64,000 nucleotides of DNA from Flavobacterium psychrophilum (lineage in GTDB: Bacteria > Bacteroidota > Bacteroidia > Flavobacteriales > Flavobacteriaceae): contig CP012388.1 of assembly GCA_001708385.1 (NCBI GenBank), forward strand, positions 1 to 64,000, read 5' to 3'. Positions within the stretch are counted from its first letter, which is position 1. Every line of letters starts with the position of its first letter. The translations under genes and the position numbers were made by a program. Below the pieces are notes generated by a model. It was not told the origin of the DNA and searched no databases. It worked only from the letters and a program-made list of their open reading frames with translations. Of the stretch, positions 33,866 to 43,953 are shown piece after piece.

Positions 33866-35059
33866 ATGAATTTACACGAATATCAGGGAAAAGAAATACT
33901 GGCCAGCCACGGCGTACGCGTTCAGCGTGGTATCGTAGCTAACAGTCCTGCTGAAGCGGTTGCAGCTGCAAAACAGCTTACTGCTGAGACAGGTACAGGA
34001 TGGCATGTTGTTAAAGCACAGATACACGCAGGTGGACGCGGAAAAGGCGGAGGTGTTAAGCTTGCTAAAAACCTTCAGCAGGTAGAAGAGATTGCGGGAC
34101 AGATAATAGGTATGGACCTTATTACACCACAAACTCCTCCTACAGGTAAAAGAGTACACAAGGTACTTATTGCTGAGGACGTATACTACCCTGGAGAAAG
34201 TGAAACTTCAGAATTCTATATGTCTGTTCTATTGAACAGGGGTAAAGGTCGTAACATGATCATGTATTCTACCGAAGGTGGTATGGATATTGAAGAAGTT
34301 GCTGAGCACACACCACACCTTATCTTCACTGAAGAAATTGATCCGGCTGTAGGTCTTCAGGGCTTTCAGGCAAGAAGGATTGCTTTCAACCTTGGTTTAT
34401 CAGGTAATGCATTCAAAGAAATGACATCTTTTGTTGCTTCTCTATACAATGCTTACATAGACAGCGATGCTTCTATGTTCGAGATCAACCCGGTGCTTAA
34501 AACATCAGACAATAAAATTATGGCTGTAGATGCTAAAGTTGTTCTTGACGACAATGCACTTTACAGACAGAAAAAATATGCCGACATGCGCGACATCCGT
34601 GAGGAGAATCCAATTGAGGTTGAGGCTAAAGAAGTTGGTCTTAACTATGTGGATCTTGACGGTACTGTAGGTTGTATGGTAAACGGTGCTGGTCTTGCTA
34701 TGGCAACTATGGACCTTATTAAATATGCAGGTTTTGAGCCGGCTAACTTCCTTGACGTCGGTGGTACTGCTGATGCTAAACGTGTTGAAACTGCGTTCCG
34801 TATTATCCTTAAAGATCCTAACGTAAAAGCAATCCTTATTAACATTTTTGGTGGTATTGTTCGTTGCGACCGTGTTGCACAAGGTGTTGTAGACGCTTAC
34901 AAAAACATGGGAGACACTATTAATGTGCCTATCATTGTGCGTTTACAAGGTACTAATGCAGATATCGCTAAAGAACTTATCGATAACTCAGGTATGCCAA
35001 TTCTTTCTGCTACATTGTTCCAGGAAGCTGCAGACCAGGTTAAAGCTGCACTTAGCTAG
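33866..35059 (+). CDS. sucC: Succinyl-CoA ligase (ADP-forming), beta subunit
   Basis: Beta subunit of the TCA-cycle enzyme that converts succinyl-CoA to succinate with ATP production. A 397-residue protein; I start it at [17 protein letters not shown] (33866), the family's usual start, not at the longer frame. ATP-grasp motifs [17 protein letters not shown] and [11 protein letters not shown] with FLDVGGTAD and [10 protein letters not shown] are present. The alpha subunit gene is not adjacent, as often in Bacteroidota. Confidence 0.97.
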   Translation: MNLHEYQGKEILASHGVRVQRGIVANSPAEAVAAAKQLTAETGTGWHVVKAQIHAGGRGKGGGVKLAKNLQQVEEIAGQIIGMDLITPQTPPTGKRVHKVLIAEDVYYPGESETSEFYMSVLLNRGKGRNMIMYSTEGGMDIEEVAEHTPHLIFTEEIDPAVGLQGFQARRIAFNLGLSGNAFKEMTSFVASLYNAYIDSDASMFEINPVLKTSDNKIMAVDAKVVLDDNALYRQKKYADMRDIREENPIEVEAKEVGLNYVDLDGTVGCMVNGAGLAMATMDLIKYAGFEPANFLDVGGTADAKRVETAFRIILKDPNVKAILINIFGGIVRCDRVAQGVVDAYKNMGDTINVPIIVRLQGTNADIAKELIDNSGMPILSATLFQEAADQVKAALS

Positions 35060-35081
35060 TATACAAAATATCTTATATATT

Positions 35082-35115
35082 AATCCCGTCCGCATTGCGC
35101 GGATGGGATTTTTGT
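35082..35115 (+). terminator. Rho-independent terminator of sucC
   Basis: AATCCCGTCCGC and a GCGGATGGGATT arm form a stem (one mismatch or bulge) followed by TTTTGTTTTC, 23 bases after the sucC stop. Confidence 0.85.
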
Positions 35116-35229
35116 TTTCTTATGATTTGGGTGTGATTTATCATTTAAAATTTCAATTAATATGACTATTATTGCACCGTGAAAACTAAAATAAAACCTG
35201 AGTTTTATTTAAAATAATTTGACTTGTAA

Positions 35230-36180
35230 ATGGAAAGTAACAAACCTGTTATTGGTATCGTATCGCCTTGCTATAATGAAGAAGCTGTACTTAGGGAGAC
35301 ATCTGCCCAATTGCATTCTCTCGTAGAGCAACTTATTGCTAACGGTAAAATATCAGAGAAAAGTTTTATCGCTTTTGTTGATGATGGTAGCAGGGATACT
35401 ACATGGTCTATTATTGAGGATGAATCGCAAAACAAAGTTCATGTTAAAGGACTAAAGCTTGCAGGAAATGTGGGGCATCAAAATGCGCTGCTTGCCGGGC
35501 TTTTAACATTCAATGCTGAAGCTGATGCTCTTATTTCTATTGATGCCGATTTACAGGATGATATTTCGGTTATTGAAGATATGATCGATAAATATAAAGC
35601 AGGAACAGATGTTGTGTATGGAGTACGCAACAGTCGTGTTACCGACACTTTTTTTAAGAGAAATACAGCACTTATGTTTTATTATCTCATGAAAAAAATG
35701 AAGGTTAATGTACTGCACAATCATGCCGATTACAGACTTTGTAGTAACAGGGTAATTACGGCACTGTCGGGCTTTAATGAAGTAAATTTGTTTCTTCGCG
35801 GAATTATTCCGTCAATAGGATTTAAAAAGGACGTCGTTTATTATAATAGGCTCGAGAGATTTGCAGGTGAGTCTAAATATCCGTTTACAAAGATGTTGTC
35901 CTTTGCGTGGAATGGCGTTACATCTTTTAGCACGTTTCCATTAAAATTAGTTACTACTATCGGTTTCCTGATATTCTTTCTTTGTATTTTAATGAGTATA
36001 TATGCACTCTCTGCTGTGTTTGCAGGAAATACAGTTCCGGGATGGGTGTCTACTGTGCTGCCAATGTACTTTCTTGGCGGTATACAACTATTTTGCTTTG
36101 GTATAATTGGCGAATATATCGGCAAGATATATTCGGAGGTAAAGCAAAGGCCACGCTACATAGTAGATAAAATAGTTTAA
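35230..36180 (+). CDS. Family 2 glycosyltransferase, GtrB/DPM1-like
   Basis: A 316-residue protein with a GT-A domain (IVSPCYNEEAVLRET at the start, SIDADLQDD as the metal-binding DxD region) and two C-terminal membrane helices (about 235-258 and 270-292). This is the layout of enzymes that load a sugar on undecaprenyl or dolichyl phosphate for transfer across the membrane. Sugar and acceptor unknown. It stands alone. Confidence 0.88.
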   Translation: MESNKPVIGIVSPCYNEEAVLRETSAQLHSLVEQLIANGKISEKSFIAFVDDGSRDTTWSIIEDESQNKVHVKGLKLAGNVGHQNALLAGLLTFNAEADALISIDADLQDDISVIEDMIDKYKAGTDVVYGVRNSRVTDTFFKRNTALMFYYLMKKMKVNVLHNHADYRLCSNRVITALSGFNEVNLFLRGIIPSIGFKKDVVYYNRLERFAGESKYPFTKMLSFAWNGVTSFSTFPLKLVTTIGFLIFFLCILMSIYALSAVFAGNTVPGWVSTVLPMYFLGGIQLFCFGIIGEYIGKIYSEVKQRPRYIVDKIV

Positions 36181-36193
36181 TTTTTTAACTGCA

Positions 36194-37009
36194 CTATTTC
36201 TTCTCCAATATTCTTTTTACTTCATTAACTAATAAAGGAAAGGCAGGGTACGCCATATTGTGTCCGTAGCCGTCCAATTCCAATAGTTTGGTGTCTTTGT
36301 GTCCTGTAAGTTTCATCATTCGTGTCATGTATGCATTCTCTTCATAACGGCCGAGCATTTCAAGTTCTCTGTCGCCGGTAATAAGTAGTAGGGGTGGAGC
36401 ATCAGACCGAACATGAAATAACGGGGCAAGATCATCAACTAAAGGTTGTGTGTCTTTAATACCCCTTGACTGACGTTCTGTAAAATGGGTAATACACTGA
36501 CCACTGAAAGGGATAAGCCCTGCGACTTTATTAGCATCAATATTATATTTAGATAGGTATTTTTTGTCGAGAACAGTCATAAGTCCGAGATAACCGCCTG
36601 CCGAATGTCCCGATATAAATATCTTAGACGGATCTCCACCGTACTTTTCAATAGAATTGAAAGCCCATGCTATAGCAGCAGCGCTATCTTCAATACATTC
36701 TACAACTTTTACCTTTGGGCTAAGCCTGTAGCCAACGCCTATAATACAGTATCCTTTATCTTTTAAGTCCTGTGGAATTTCTTTGCTTCCTTGTGTAAGT
36801 CCGCCGCCATGAAACCAAATAATAGTCGCAAAGTTTTTAATGTTTTTAGGGTAATATATGTCTACAACGCAGCGTTCGCTGGCATAAGCATTATCCTTAT
36901 AAAATGTTTCGGGATAGTATTTTAATGATGTAACTGTAGTATATTCTGTTTTCTGCGCAAGTGTACTAAAGCCCGTTATAATTAATAGGGCTACCAGGAA
37001 TTGTCTCAT
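36194..37009 (-). CDS. Exported alpha/beta hydrolase (esterase/lipase type)
   Basis: A 271-residue protein with a signal peptide (MRQFLVALLIITGFSTLAQ). HGGGLTQGSKE is the oxyanion motif of the hormone-sensitive-lipase group, GHSAGG carries the nucleophile Ser, and the C-terminal DGYGHNMAYP His completes the triad. ITGDRELEM holds the acid residue. Substrate unknown. It faces the glycosyltransferase gene tail to tail, 13 bases apart. Confidence 0.85.
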   Translation of the reverse strand: MRQFLVALLIITGFSTLAQKTEYTTVTSLKYYPETFYKDNAYASERCVVDIYYPKNIKNFATIIWFHGGGLTQGSKEIPQDLKDKGYCIIGVGYRLSPKVKVVECIEDSAAAIAWAFNSIEKYGGDPSKIFISGHSAGGYLGLMTVLDKKYLSKYNIDANKVAGLIPFSGQCITHFTERQSRGIKDTQPLVDDLAPLFHVRSDAPPLLLITGDRELEMLGRYEENAYMTRMMKLTGHKDTKLLELDGYGHNMAYPAFPLLVNEVKRILEKK

Positions 37010-37096
37010 AAAAAAAGTGTTTAGCCAAATATAAAAAATCTTTAAGAAAAAACTTTAAACTATTTAGTTAAACACTCTCTGTATAGTAGATAAACG

Positions 37097-37528
37097 TTAT
37101 TTTTTTGCTGAAGAAAATGTATTGATATTTTCTTTCCAGTAATCTACAAGGTTTTTAATTTTTTCCTTGTATTTATTATAGTCGTTACCTTTATGGATGT
37201 ATCCCTGAATAGACAGTTTATTAGCCTGTTTAACGGAGTATTCATCCGCTGCATTTGATATAAAGATATACGGAATATCTTTATCGGCAAGAACTTCTTC
37301 TTCAATTATTATATTTCTCAGTTCAAAACCGCCAAGCTTAGGCATGTTGATATCTGATATAATTATAAAAGGTTCAACTTCCGGTCTTCGGATATATGCG
37401 AGAGCCTCGGTGCTATCAGAGAAAAACAATATATTATTCTTGTAGCCAAGGTCGCGGAATATCTCTTTTAAAATATCCCTGTCGTCTTCATCATCCTCAA
37501 TAACAAGTATATCCCTGTGCATTTTCAT
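37097..37528 (-). CDS. Single-domain response regulator
   Basis: A 143-residue receiver domain without output domain: ILVIEDDEDDRDIL with the acidic pocket, IIISDINMP with the phospho-acceptor Asp, FISNAA and GYIHKGND with the conserved Ser and Lys. Bacteroidota use such proteins with hybrid kinases or as phosphate relays. No kinase gene is next to it. Confidence 0.9.
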   Translation of the reverse strand: MKMHRDILVIEDDEDDRDILKEIFRDLGYKNNILFFSDSTEALAYIRRPEVEPFIIISDINMPKLGGFELRNIIIEEEVLADKDIPYIFISNAADEYSVKQANKLSIQGYIHKGNDYNKYKEKIKNLVDYWKENINTFSSAKK

Positions 37529-37739
37529 AACTGGACTGATTTTTGGTTATATGTCTTATATTATAAAAAATATGTCGCAAAATATAAAATTTCCCTAAAC
37601 AATGGGTTATGATTTGAATACAATTATTTACAATTTTATACGCAGTTGATGTAAGAAAATTATAGTGTATCTTAACTGTTATGTATTTGTTAATTATGTA
37701 AATTGCGTATATCAATTACCACTATAAAATTAAGAGATT

Positions 37740-38258
37740 ATGAGACTTAAATCAATATTAGTCAGTGCATTTTTACTGTTTAGCATTACAGCAATAAATG
37801 CTCAGGAACAGGCATCTGCCATTATGAATAAAGCATATTCGCAGGCGGGGAAAGAAAATAAAAATGTCTTTTTAATGTTTCATGCCTCTTGGTGTGGATG
37901 GTGTAAAAAGATGGACAAAAACCTTACAGGCGACGCTTTGGCTAAATCATTCAACGATAATTATGTTACGGCACACCTTACGGTAAAAGAATCTCCTAAA
38001 AACCAAAATCTTGAAAACCCCGGAGGGCAGGAATTGCTTTTGAAATATAAAGCCGACAGGGCAGGGCTTCCATTTTGGGTAATACTTGATCCTAAAGGTA
38101 ATGTACTGGCAGATTCGTTTAATACTAAAGGTGAAAACCTGGGCTGTCCTTCTACCCCGGAAGAAGTGGCAGAATTTACCACAAAGCTTAAAAGGACTTC
38201 AAAACTGACTGAAAGACAACTTGCGGTAGTTAAAGAGATATTTACGATTAAGAAGTAG
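37740..38258 (+). CDS. Thioredoxin-fold exported protein
   Basis: A 172-residue protein with signal peptide (MRLKSILVSAFLLFSITAINA, cleavage near 22) and a thioredoxin fold with the active site ASWCGWCKKMDKN (CGWC) around residue 49. The cis-Pro region is LPFWVILDPKGN. Probable periplasmic disulfide reductase or chaperone partner. The rhodanese-like gene follows 64 bases downstream on the same strand. Confidence 0.88.
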   Translation: MRLKSILVSAFLLFSITAINAQEQASAIMNKAYSQAGKENKNVFLMFHASWCGWCKKMDKNLTGDALAKSFNDNYVTAHLTVKESPKNQNLENPGGQELLLKYKADRAGLPFWVILDPKGNVLADSFNTKGENLGCPSTPEEVAEFTTKLKRTSKLTERQLAVVKEIFTIKK

Positions 38259-38322
38259 TTATATTTCTAATTGAAATATCATCAATTTTCCAAATACTGT
38301 ATTTTTACGAAATATAAATACA

Positions 38323-38709
38323 ATGAAAAAATTAATATTCCTGTTTGTATTGGCTTTGGTTTTTCTTTCTTGTGAAACAAAAACAAAAGAAGGGGCAGTT
38401 CTTGTTTCTCCACAGCAATTTTCGCAGGAAATTGCTATGGGCACTGTTCAGCTTGTTGATGTGCGCACACCCGAAGAATTTAACAATGGTCATATTAAAG
38501 GCGCGCAGAATATCAATCTGCATGATGATGACTTTGCTAATCAGATCAATAAACTGCATAAAGACAAAACTGTTTATGTGTATTGTAAGGCAGGCCGCAG
38601 AAGTGCGGAAGCTACAGCAACATTAAAACAAAACGGTTTTAAAAATGTAGTAGAACTTGATGGAGGTACAAATGCATGGTCAGATGCCGGCCAGCCGTTA
38701 ATAAAATAG
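38323..38709 (+). CDS. Rhodanese-like lipoprotein
   Basis: A 128-residue protein with lipobox FLSCETK (Cys17) and a single rhodanese domain: LVDVRTPEEFNNGHIKGAQN, then YCKAGRRSAEA with active-site Cys and the six-residue loop, and ELDGGTNAW. It acts on sulfur or other small thiol transfer in the periplasm or at the envelope. Placed with a thioredoxin gene, which fits thiol or sulfur chemistry. Confidence 0.9.
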   Translation: MKKLIFLFVLALVFLSCETKTKEGAVLVSPQQFSQEIAMGTVQLVDVRTPEEFNNGHIKGAQNINLHDDDFANQINKLHKDKTVYVYCKAGRRSAEATATLKQNGFKNVVELDGGTNAWSDAGQPLIK

Positions 38710-38751
38710 CAATAAAATTTTCGGTATCGCATAATATCCCAATACTCAAAA

Positions 38752-39498
38752 ATGGAAACACTAACTATAATTCTCTCAGTTATCCTTGTCATTTTCTTTG
38801 TGATACTATTGTCAGTTATCATTAGACTTCGAAAATCTGAAAAGGTTAAAAAAGATCTTGAGACCCGTTTTGTAGAGATGGAGAATAAAACCAATACGCT
38901 TCAGCTCCAAACACTCGAATCAAGGCTTAATCCGCATTTGTTCAAGAATATATTAAATTCTATCCAGTCGCATGCGTACCAGACCTATTTCGCTATGGAT
39001 AAACTTTCAAACGTATTGGATTATATTCTGTACGAAAGCCAGAACCGCTTTGTAAGTCCGCGTGAAGAAATTGATTTTGCACTTAATCTTATAGAAATCA
39101 ATAAAATTAAGATCAGTCCGTTATTTGCTATCAACATAAAAAAGAAGATAGACGAACTTGATCCGTTATATGAACAGAAAATACTTGCTCCGTTAATTTC
39201 GATAGATCTTATTGAAAATGCCTTTAAGCATGCCGATCTGCAAAGTTCGGATGCCTTTATATCAATGGTGATTGAATTTAAAGAAAGTCATTTTTCAATG
39301 ATGGTATCTAATAAGATATCGCCAAAATCAACGTTTTTAAAAGAGCATAGCGGTATTGGTTCGGCTACGCTGGAACAACGCCTGAAAATTATTTACAAAT
39401 CCTGCTTTAAGCTGGAACGTTATGTGGAAGAAGATATTTATATTGCCAAACTAAAAATAAACCTGCTTGAATACAAAAATCAGATGCTTACTGCTTGA
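38752..39498 (+). CDS. LytS-type sensor histidine kinase
   Basis: A 248-residue kinase with one N-terminal membrane helix (about 5-27), a coiled coil and a His_kinase domain whose phospho-acceptor lies in RLNPHLFKNILNSIQ. The N box region LIENAFKHAD and the closing GIGSATLEQRLKIIY form the ATP site. It overlaps the response-regulator gene by 32 bases. No sensor domain beyond the helix. Signal unknown. Confidence 0.9.
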   Translation: METLTIILSVILVIFFVILLSVIIRLRKSEKVKKDLETRFVEMENKTNTLQLQTLESRLNPHLFKNILNSIQSHAYQTYFAMDKLSNVLDYILYESQNRFVSPREEIDFALNLIEINKIKISPLFAINIKKKIDELDPLYEQKILAPLISIDLIENAFKHADLQSSDAFISMVIEFKESHFSMMVSNKISPKSTFLKEHSGIGSATLEQRLKIIYKSCFKLERYVEEDIYIAKLKINLLEYKNQMLTA

Positions 39499-40186
39499 TG
39501 ACGAGCTGCCGGGGTTAACATACCTGAAAATGCTTTGTGAACAAATAGACGTGCTTGAGGTGGTTAAGGCTTACAATAGTCCGGAAATACTGCTTAATGA
39601 ATGGGAATCTATAGATTTTGACCTTCTGATTTCAGACATTGAAATGCCGGGAATTAACGGTCTTCAGGTTGCCGATGCAATAAGGGGCAAGGCTATTATT
39701 TTTACTACAGCTTATAAAAATTTTGCCGTAGATGCTTTCGAGAAAGATGCTGTAGATTATGTGGTAAAACCGGTAAAGCGCGAACGTCTGGAGCAGGCGG
39801 TTCAAAAAGTGGTTACCCGTATGAGTAAGCCTGTAGAAGCTGTAAAACAAATTCAACTGAATACTGATAAAGGTAAAGCGCTTATTAATGTCGCGAAAGT
39901 ATTTTGTGTAGTAACGTCTAATGTAGATAGCCGCGATAAGATTCTTTTCTTAAATGATGCTTCTAAGATTACCGTAAAAAACAGTTCTTTTGAAAAACTG
40001 CTGGAGTTGCTGCCGAATGATCAGTTTTGCCGTATTAACAAAAAGGCTATAATAGCACTTAAGCACGTTCAGTTTTATAGCCACGATGAAATTACTACTG
40101 ATATAGTACATGCCGATGGTAGACATTACACATTTCCGCTAAGCGAAATATACCGTAATGATTTTATGAAACGAGTTAAAGCTTAG
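39467..40186 (+). CDS. LytTR-family response regulator
   Basis: A 239-residue regulator: receiver domain (CLLLDDELPG, LLISDIEMPG with the phospho-Asp, VVKPVKRERL) and a C-terminal LytTR DNA-binding domain (KITVKNSSFEKLLELLPNDQ, CRINKKAIIALKHV). The start is a TTG at 39467 inside the kinase gene. No other start lies nearby. It probably binds direct repeats upstream of its targets. Confidence 0.9.
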   Translation: MNTKIRCLLLDDELPGLTYLKMLCEQIDVLEVVKAYNSPEILLNEWESIDFDLLISDIEMPGINGLQVADAIRGKAIIFTTAYKNFAVDAFEKDAVDYVVKPVKRERLEQAVQKVVTRMSKPVEAVKQIQLNTDKGKALINVAKVFCVVTSNVDSRDKILFLNDASKITVKNSSFEKLLELLPNDQFCRINKKAIIALKHVQFYSHDEITTDIVHADGRHYTFPLSEIYRNDFMKRVKA

Positions 40187-40400
40187 AGTTAGTCTTAAAG
40201 GATATTTTATTGATAGCTATTGTATAAATTCTATCATCTCCATCTTTTTAGAAATTATCTTAACTCTTTTTAACGAAAATTTTCATTACATGATTCATCC
40301 CTTTTATTACAAAACCCTTATAACGTAACTATTCGCGTGCTGTTTACGTGCTTATTTCTGTGTAATATTGCCGCACATTAAATGATAAGCCAATAGACAC

Positions 40401-42674
40401 ATGATTAAACAATTTAAAACAAGCTTATTTTACGTCGGGGTAATAGCATTTTTCTCTGCTATTATTTACTGGGCGCTTAAAAATGGCAAAACCCTTGAAG
40501 CAGGCCAGAACATAGTTTCTAAAGTTTCGGGTAAAGGCCAGTGGGAAGATTTTACAGATTCACTATTTCATAACCTTACACATCCGTTAGCGCTGCTTTT
40601 AGTGCAGATTATCACTATTATATTTGTGGCACGCTGCTTTGGGTGGATATGCCGTAAAATTGGACAGCCTACCGTAATTGGAGAGATGATTGCCGGTATT
40701 GTTTTAGGCCCATCGTTAGTAGGTACAATGTTCCCGGAATATTCAGCTCTGCTTTTTCCGGCAGCATCTTTAGGAAACCTTCAGTTTCTTAGCCAGATAG
40801 GTCTTATACTTTTTATGTATGTTGTAGGTATGGAACTTGACCTTAGCGTCCTTAAAAATAAAGCTAAAGATGCAGTCGTTATCAGCCATGCGAGTATTAT
40901 AATCCCTTTTACATTGGGTATTATTTTAGCGTACTTTATCTATCAGGATTTCGCACCAAGTGGTGTTGAATTTGCATCGTTTGGGCTCTTTTTAGGTATT
41001 GCCATGAGTATTACTGCGTTCCCCGTGCTGGCACGTATTGTTCAGGAACGCGGATTACACCGTACCCGTATAGGAGCATTGGTAATTACCTGTGCAGCTG
41101 CCGATGATATTACAGCATGGTGTATTCTTGCGGCTGTTATTGCTATTGTGAAGGCGGGATCTTTTGTTAGCTCACTATATATTATTGGACTTTCGATAAC
41201 CTATGTTTTCTTAATGCTTTGGGTGGTAAAACCATTCCTAAAACGTATTGGCGACCTTTATGGAAATAAAGATACTATCACGAAACCGGTTATCGCTATC
41301 TTCTTCCTTACACTTCTTATCTCATCATACACTACAGAAATTATTGGTATTCACGCGTTATTCGGGGCGTTTATGGCAGGTGCTATTATGCCTGAGAATA
41401 TGCGTTTCAGAAGCATCTTTATAGAAAAAGTCGAAGATGTATCGCAGGTAATGTTATTACCGCTGTTCTTTGTATTTACAGGACTTCGTACTCAAATAGG
41501 TACGCTTGACGATCCGTATTTATGGAAAGTTTGTGGACTTATTATTGCTGTTGCGGTAATTGGAAAATTCTTAGGGAGTGCTATCACAGCAAGGTTCGTA
41601 GGCCAAAACTGGCGGGACAGTCTTACCATTGGTGCGCTTATGAATACCCGTGGATTAATGGAGCTTATTGTACTTAACATAGGTTACGATCTGGGTGTGC
41701 TTTCTACAGAGATTTTCTCAATGATGGTTATCATGGCACTGGCTACTACGTTTATGACGGGGCCTGCACTCGACTTGATAGGGTACATTTATAACAGGAG
41801 GAAAAATTACATTCCGGCGGAGATAAGGCAGGAAAGCAGGTTTAAGGTATTGGTGTCGTTTGATAATCCCGACGGTGGTAAGTCGCTTTTACGATTGGCA
41901 AATGCTTTTGTTAAAAAGATGAAAGGCAACGCTATGGTAACTGCTATGCATATTTCTCAAAGTAACGAGATACATACTTTTAACCTTGAAGAATACGAAA
42001 AAGAAAGCTTTAAGCCTGTTTTGGCTGAAGCAGATTCACTGGGTCAGAAAGTAACAACTTTATTTAAAGCGTCAACAGATATTGATAGCGATATAGCTAC
42101 AGTAGCGAATAAAGGCGAGTTTGACCTTGTACTTATAGGTATAGGCCAGAATATTTTTGAAGGTACACTTCTGGGTAAAATATTAGGATTTACAACAAGA
42201 ATAATCAATCCTGAAAGTTTACTAAACACTTTTACAGGTAAGGAAAAACTTTTCGAAAATTCTCCTTTTGATGAGCGTACACAACATATTTTATCTAAAA
42301 GCGAAGCTCCGGTAGGTATATTAGTTGATAAAGAATTTGAAACCACCGACAGGGTTTTTGTAACCATTTTTGACCAGGCAGATGGTTTCCTTATTGAATA
42401 TGCACAGAAACTAATAAGCAATATGGGTTCTCAGGTTACCGTACTGGATGCTGACGGATCGATCAAGAACAATTCTGAAATGAAGGAGGCTATCCGCAGT
42501 ATTGAGCATAATGTGCCAAACCATATAAAATTGCTTAGTCAGCGTACACTTGAAAAAGAATTCCTTCAGGAGCAGGATCTTATGATCATAAGTGTGGACA
42601 GTTGGAAAAAATTGGTTGAGTCGAGAAGCACATGGCTTAACAATACGCCATCGTTATTAATTATTCAAAAATAA
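40401..42674 (+). CDS. CPA2-type cation:proton antiporter
   Basis: A 757-residue membrane protein. The N-terminal 460 residues form the Na+/H+ exchanger domain (about 13 helices; GEMIAGIVLGPS, MGMELDLSVL-type text, and AAADDITAWCILAAV with the paired acidic residues of electrogenic exchangers). The rest is a soluble region with two parts resembling universal-stress folds (KVLVSFDNPDGG, GEFDLVLIGIGQN). It exchanges K+ or Na+ for H+; the ion is uncertain. Confidence 0.9.
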   Translation: MIKQFKTSLFYVGVIAFFSAIIYWALKNGKTLEAGQNIVSKVSGKGQWEDFTDSLFHNLTHPLALLLVQIITIIFVARCFGWICRKIGQPTVIGEMIAGIVLGPSLVGTMFPEYSALLFPAASLGNLQFLSQIGLILFMYVVGMELDLSVLKNKAKDAVVISHASIIIPFTLGIILAYFIYQDFAPSGVEFASFGLFLGIAMSITAFPVLARIVQERGLHRTRIGALVITCAAADDITAWCILAAVIAIVKAGSFVSSLYIIGLSITYVFLMLWVVKPFLKRIGDLYGNKDTITKPVIAIFFLTLLISSYTTEIIGIHALFGAFMAGAIMPENMRFRSIFIEKVEDVSQVMLLPLFFVFTGLRTQIGTLDDPYLWKVCGLIIAVAVIGKFLGSAITARFVGQNWRDSLTIGALMNTRGLMELIVLNIGYDLGVLSTEIFSMMVIMALATTFMTGPALDLIGYIYNRRKNYIPAEIRQESRFKVLVSFDNPDGGKSLLRLANAFVKKMKGNAMVTAMHISQSNEIHTFNLEEYEKESFKPVLAEADSLGQKVTTLFKASTDIDSDIATVANKGEFDLVLIGIGQNIFEGTLLGKILGFTTRIINPESLLNTFTGKEKLFENSPFDERTQHILSKSEAPVGILVDKEFETTDRVFVTIFDQADGFLIEYAQKLISNMGSQVTVLDADGSIKNNSEMKEAIRSIEHNVPNHIKLLSQRTLEKEFLQEQDLMIISVDSWKKLVESRSTWLNNTPSLLIIQK

Positions 42675-42685
42675 CAGCACAGTAT

Positions 42686-43069
42686 ATGTACAGTTGTAAA
42701 GCAATGCTGTATGCAGTTTTATTAGTAGTATTTAGCGCGAGTGCCCAAGAAACAACTCCTTTTGTAACACCAGCTCCCGAAAAGAAAATTGAAGCAGGTT
42801 TTGATGGTATGATCGCCATGTCTTATGGTAGTGACACCTTTGGAATCAACGTAGGAGGACCGAGCCTTAAATACAAGTTTACAAAAGGCTTTAAAGTTGG
42901 AGTAGGGGCATTTCCTTCAATAATGATTGCAGATGAAAAAGCAGTACCACGTTTAGCGATTTCGCCAATAATAGAATATAAAAACTGGATGTTTATTACA
43001 CCCTATTATGGCTATGACACTAAAGACAAACAAATATGGACGTTTGGCCTTGGTTATAAATTCATCTAA
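42686..43069 (+). CDS. Small exported beta-rich protein
   Basis: A 127-residue protein with a signal peptide (cleavage after SASAQ near 21) and alternating beta strands (GPSLKYKFTKGFKVGVGAFP, ISPIIEYKNWMFITPYYGYD) ending in YKFI with an aromatic near the terminus, as in outer-membrane proteins. It starts 11 bases after the antiporter gene and is likely in the same transcript. Family not recognised. Confidence 0.65.
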   Translation: MYSCKAMLYAVLLVVFSASAQETTPFVTPAPEKKIEAGFDGMIAMSYGSDTFGINVGGPSLKYKFTKGFKVGVGAFPSIMIADEKAVPRLAISPIIEYKNWMFITPYYGYDTKDKQIWTFGLGYKFI

Positions 43070-43102
43070 AAATTTACATAAAGTTATTTTAATCAAGTTA
43101 GT

Positions 43103-43129
43103 AAAGGATAGCAAAAGCTATCCTTTTTT
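43103..43129 (+). terminator. Rho-independent terminator
   Basis: AAAGGATAGC and GCTATCCTTT form a 10-bp stem with a 4-base loop followed by T, 33 bases after the stop of the small beta-rich protein. Confidence 0.9.
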
Positions 43130-43230
43130 ATGAACCAAAAGATTATAAAAATTTGTTAACTCTTAAGAGTTGAGCGTCATATAACAACATTTTATATAGT
43201 TTTAATCCAAATTTCAATCAACCAATAAAT

Positions 43231-43887
43231 ATGAAAAACAAAATTATCGCGCTGGCAGCCTTAAGTATTATTCTGGCATCGTGCAACTCTAATTCAACTA
43301 GGGTAGAACAACGTTCTGAACCCAAAGACACAATTACAACTGGAACGACATCGACTACGATAACACGTGCATCAGGTGATTTTGATATTACTACTATACC
43401 TGTATCTGAAGTCGAATTAGGTGAGTTTCCTTTTATAGATCCGCCAAAAGGATATTGTTATGATTATTGCTCATCTTGGACGGGGAAAGCAAATCCTAAA
43501 CATATTAAAAGCGCCGACAAAGAGTACTTTGCCGTGAAAGGTAAATTAATTCCTGTAGAAGGTAACGCCTATAAAGAGACCATTGAAAAAAATATGCAGA
43601 CGGATACTGAGAAATTTAGCAGGGTGTTTGTCGAGAATAGTTATGATAAGGCTATTAAAGCTTTAGGCGGGGTTCAGGTAAATAATGAAACCGTAGCTAA
43701 TAGTGAAGTAGAAAGAATAGGTAAAGACGAACTAACATCGAAAGGCTTTGGTAATTCAATTGACTTTAATCTTTTGGATCATATAAAGACTTATGTTATA
43801 CGAACAAAAGACAAAACAGTCTGGATTCAGTTTTTTGGGCTTAACGATGAAAGCGGAAGAATCACTATCCTGGAAACTAAAAACTAA
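43231..43887 (+). CDS. Lipoprotein of unknown function
   Basis: A 218-residue protein with lipobox ILASCNSN (Cys18) and a Thr-rich start. The mature part contains FIDPPKGYCYDYCSSWTGKA and a beta-rich C-terminal half. The pattern (PPKGY and FPFI) resembles lipoproteins next to OmpA-like genes in other bacteria, but I cannot assign a family. It converges with the RND adaptor gene. Confidence 0.65.
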   Translation: MKNKIIALAALSIILASCNSNSTRVEQRSEPKDTITTGTTSTTITRASGDFDITTIPVSEVELGEFPFIDPPKGYCYDYCSSWTGKANPKHIKSADKEYFAVKGKLIPVEGNAYKETIEKNMQTDTEKFSRVFVENSYDKAIKALGGVQVNNETVANSEVERIGKDELTSKGFGNSIDFNLLDHIKTYVIRTKDKTVWIQFFGLNDESGRITILETKN

Positions 43888-43891
43888 TACA

Positions 43892-43926
43892 AAGCCCCCT
43901 GAAAACATTACGTTTGCAGGGGGCTA
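43892..43926. terminator. Bidirectional terminator hairpin
   Basis: AGCCCCCTG and CAGGGGGCT form a 9-bp stem with a 15-base loop between the convergent lipoprotein and RND adaptor genes. Confidence 0.7.
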
Positions 43927-43953
43927 ACCAAACAAAATTACTAGAAAAAATCT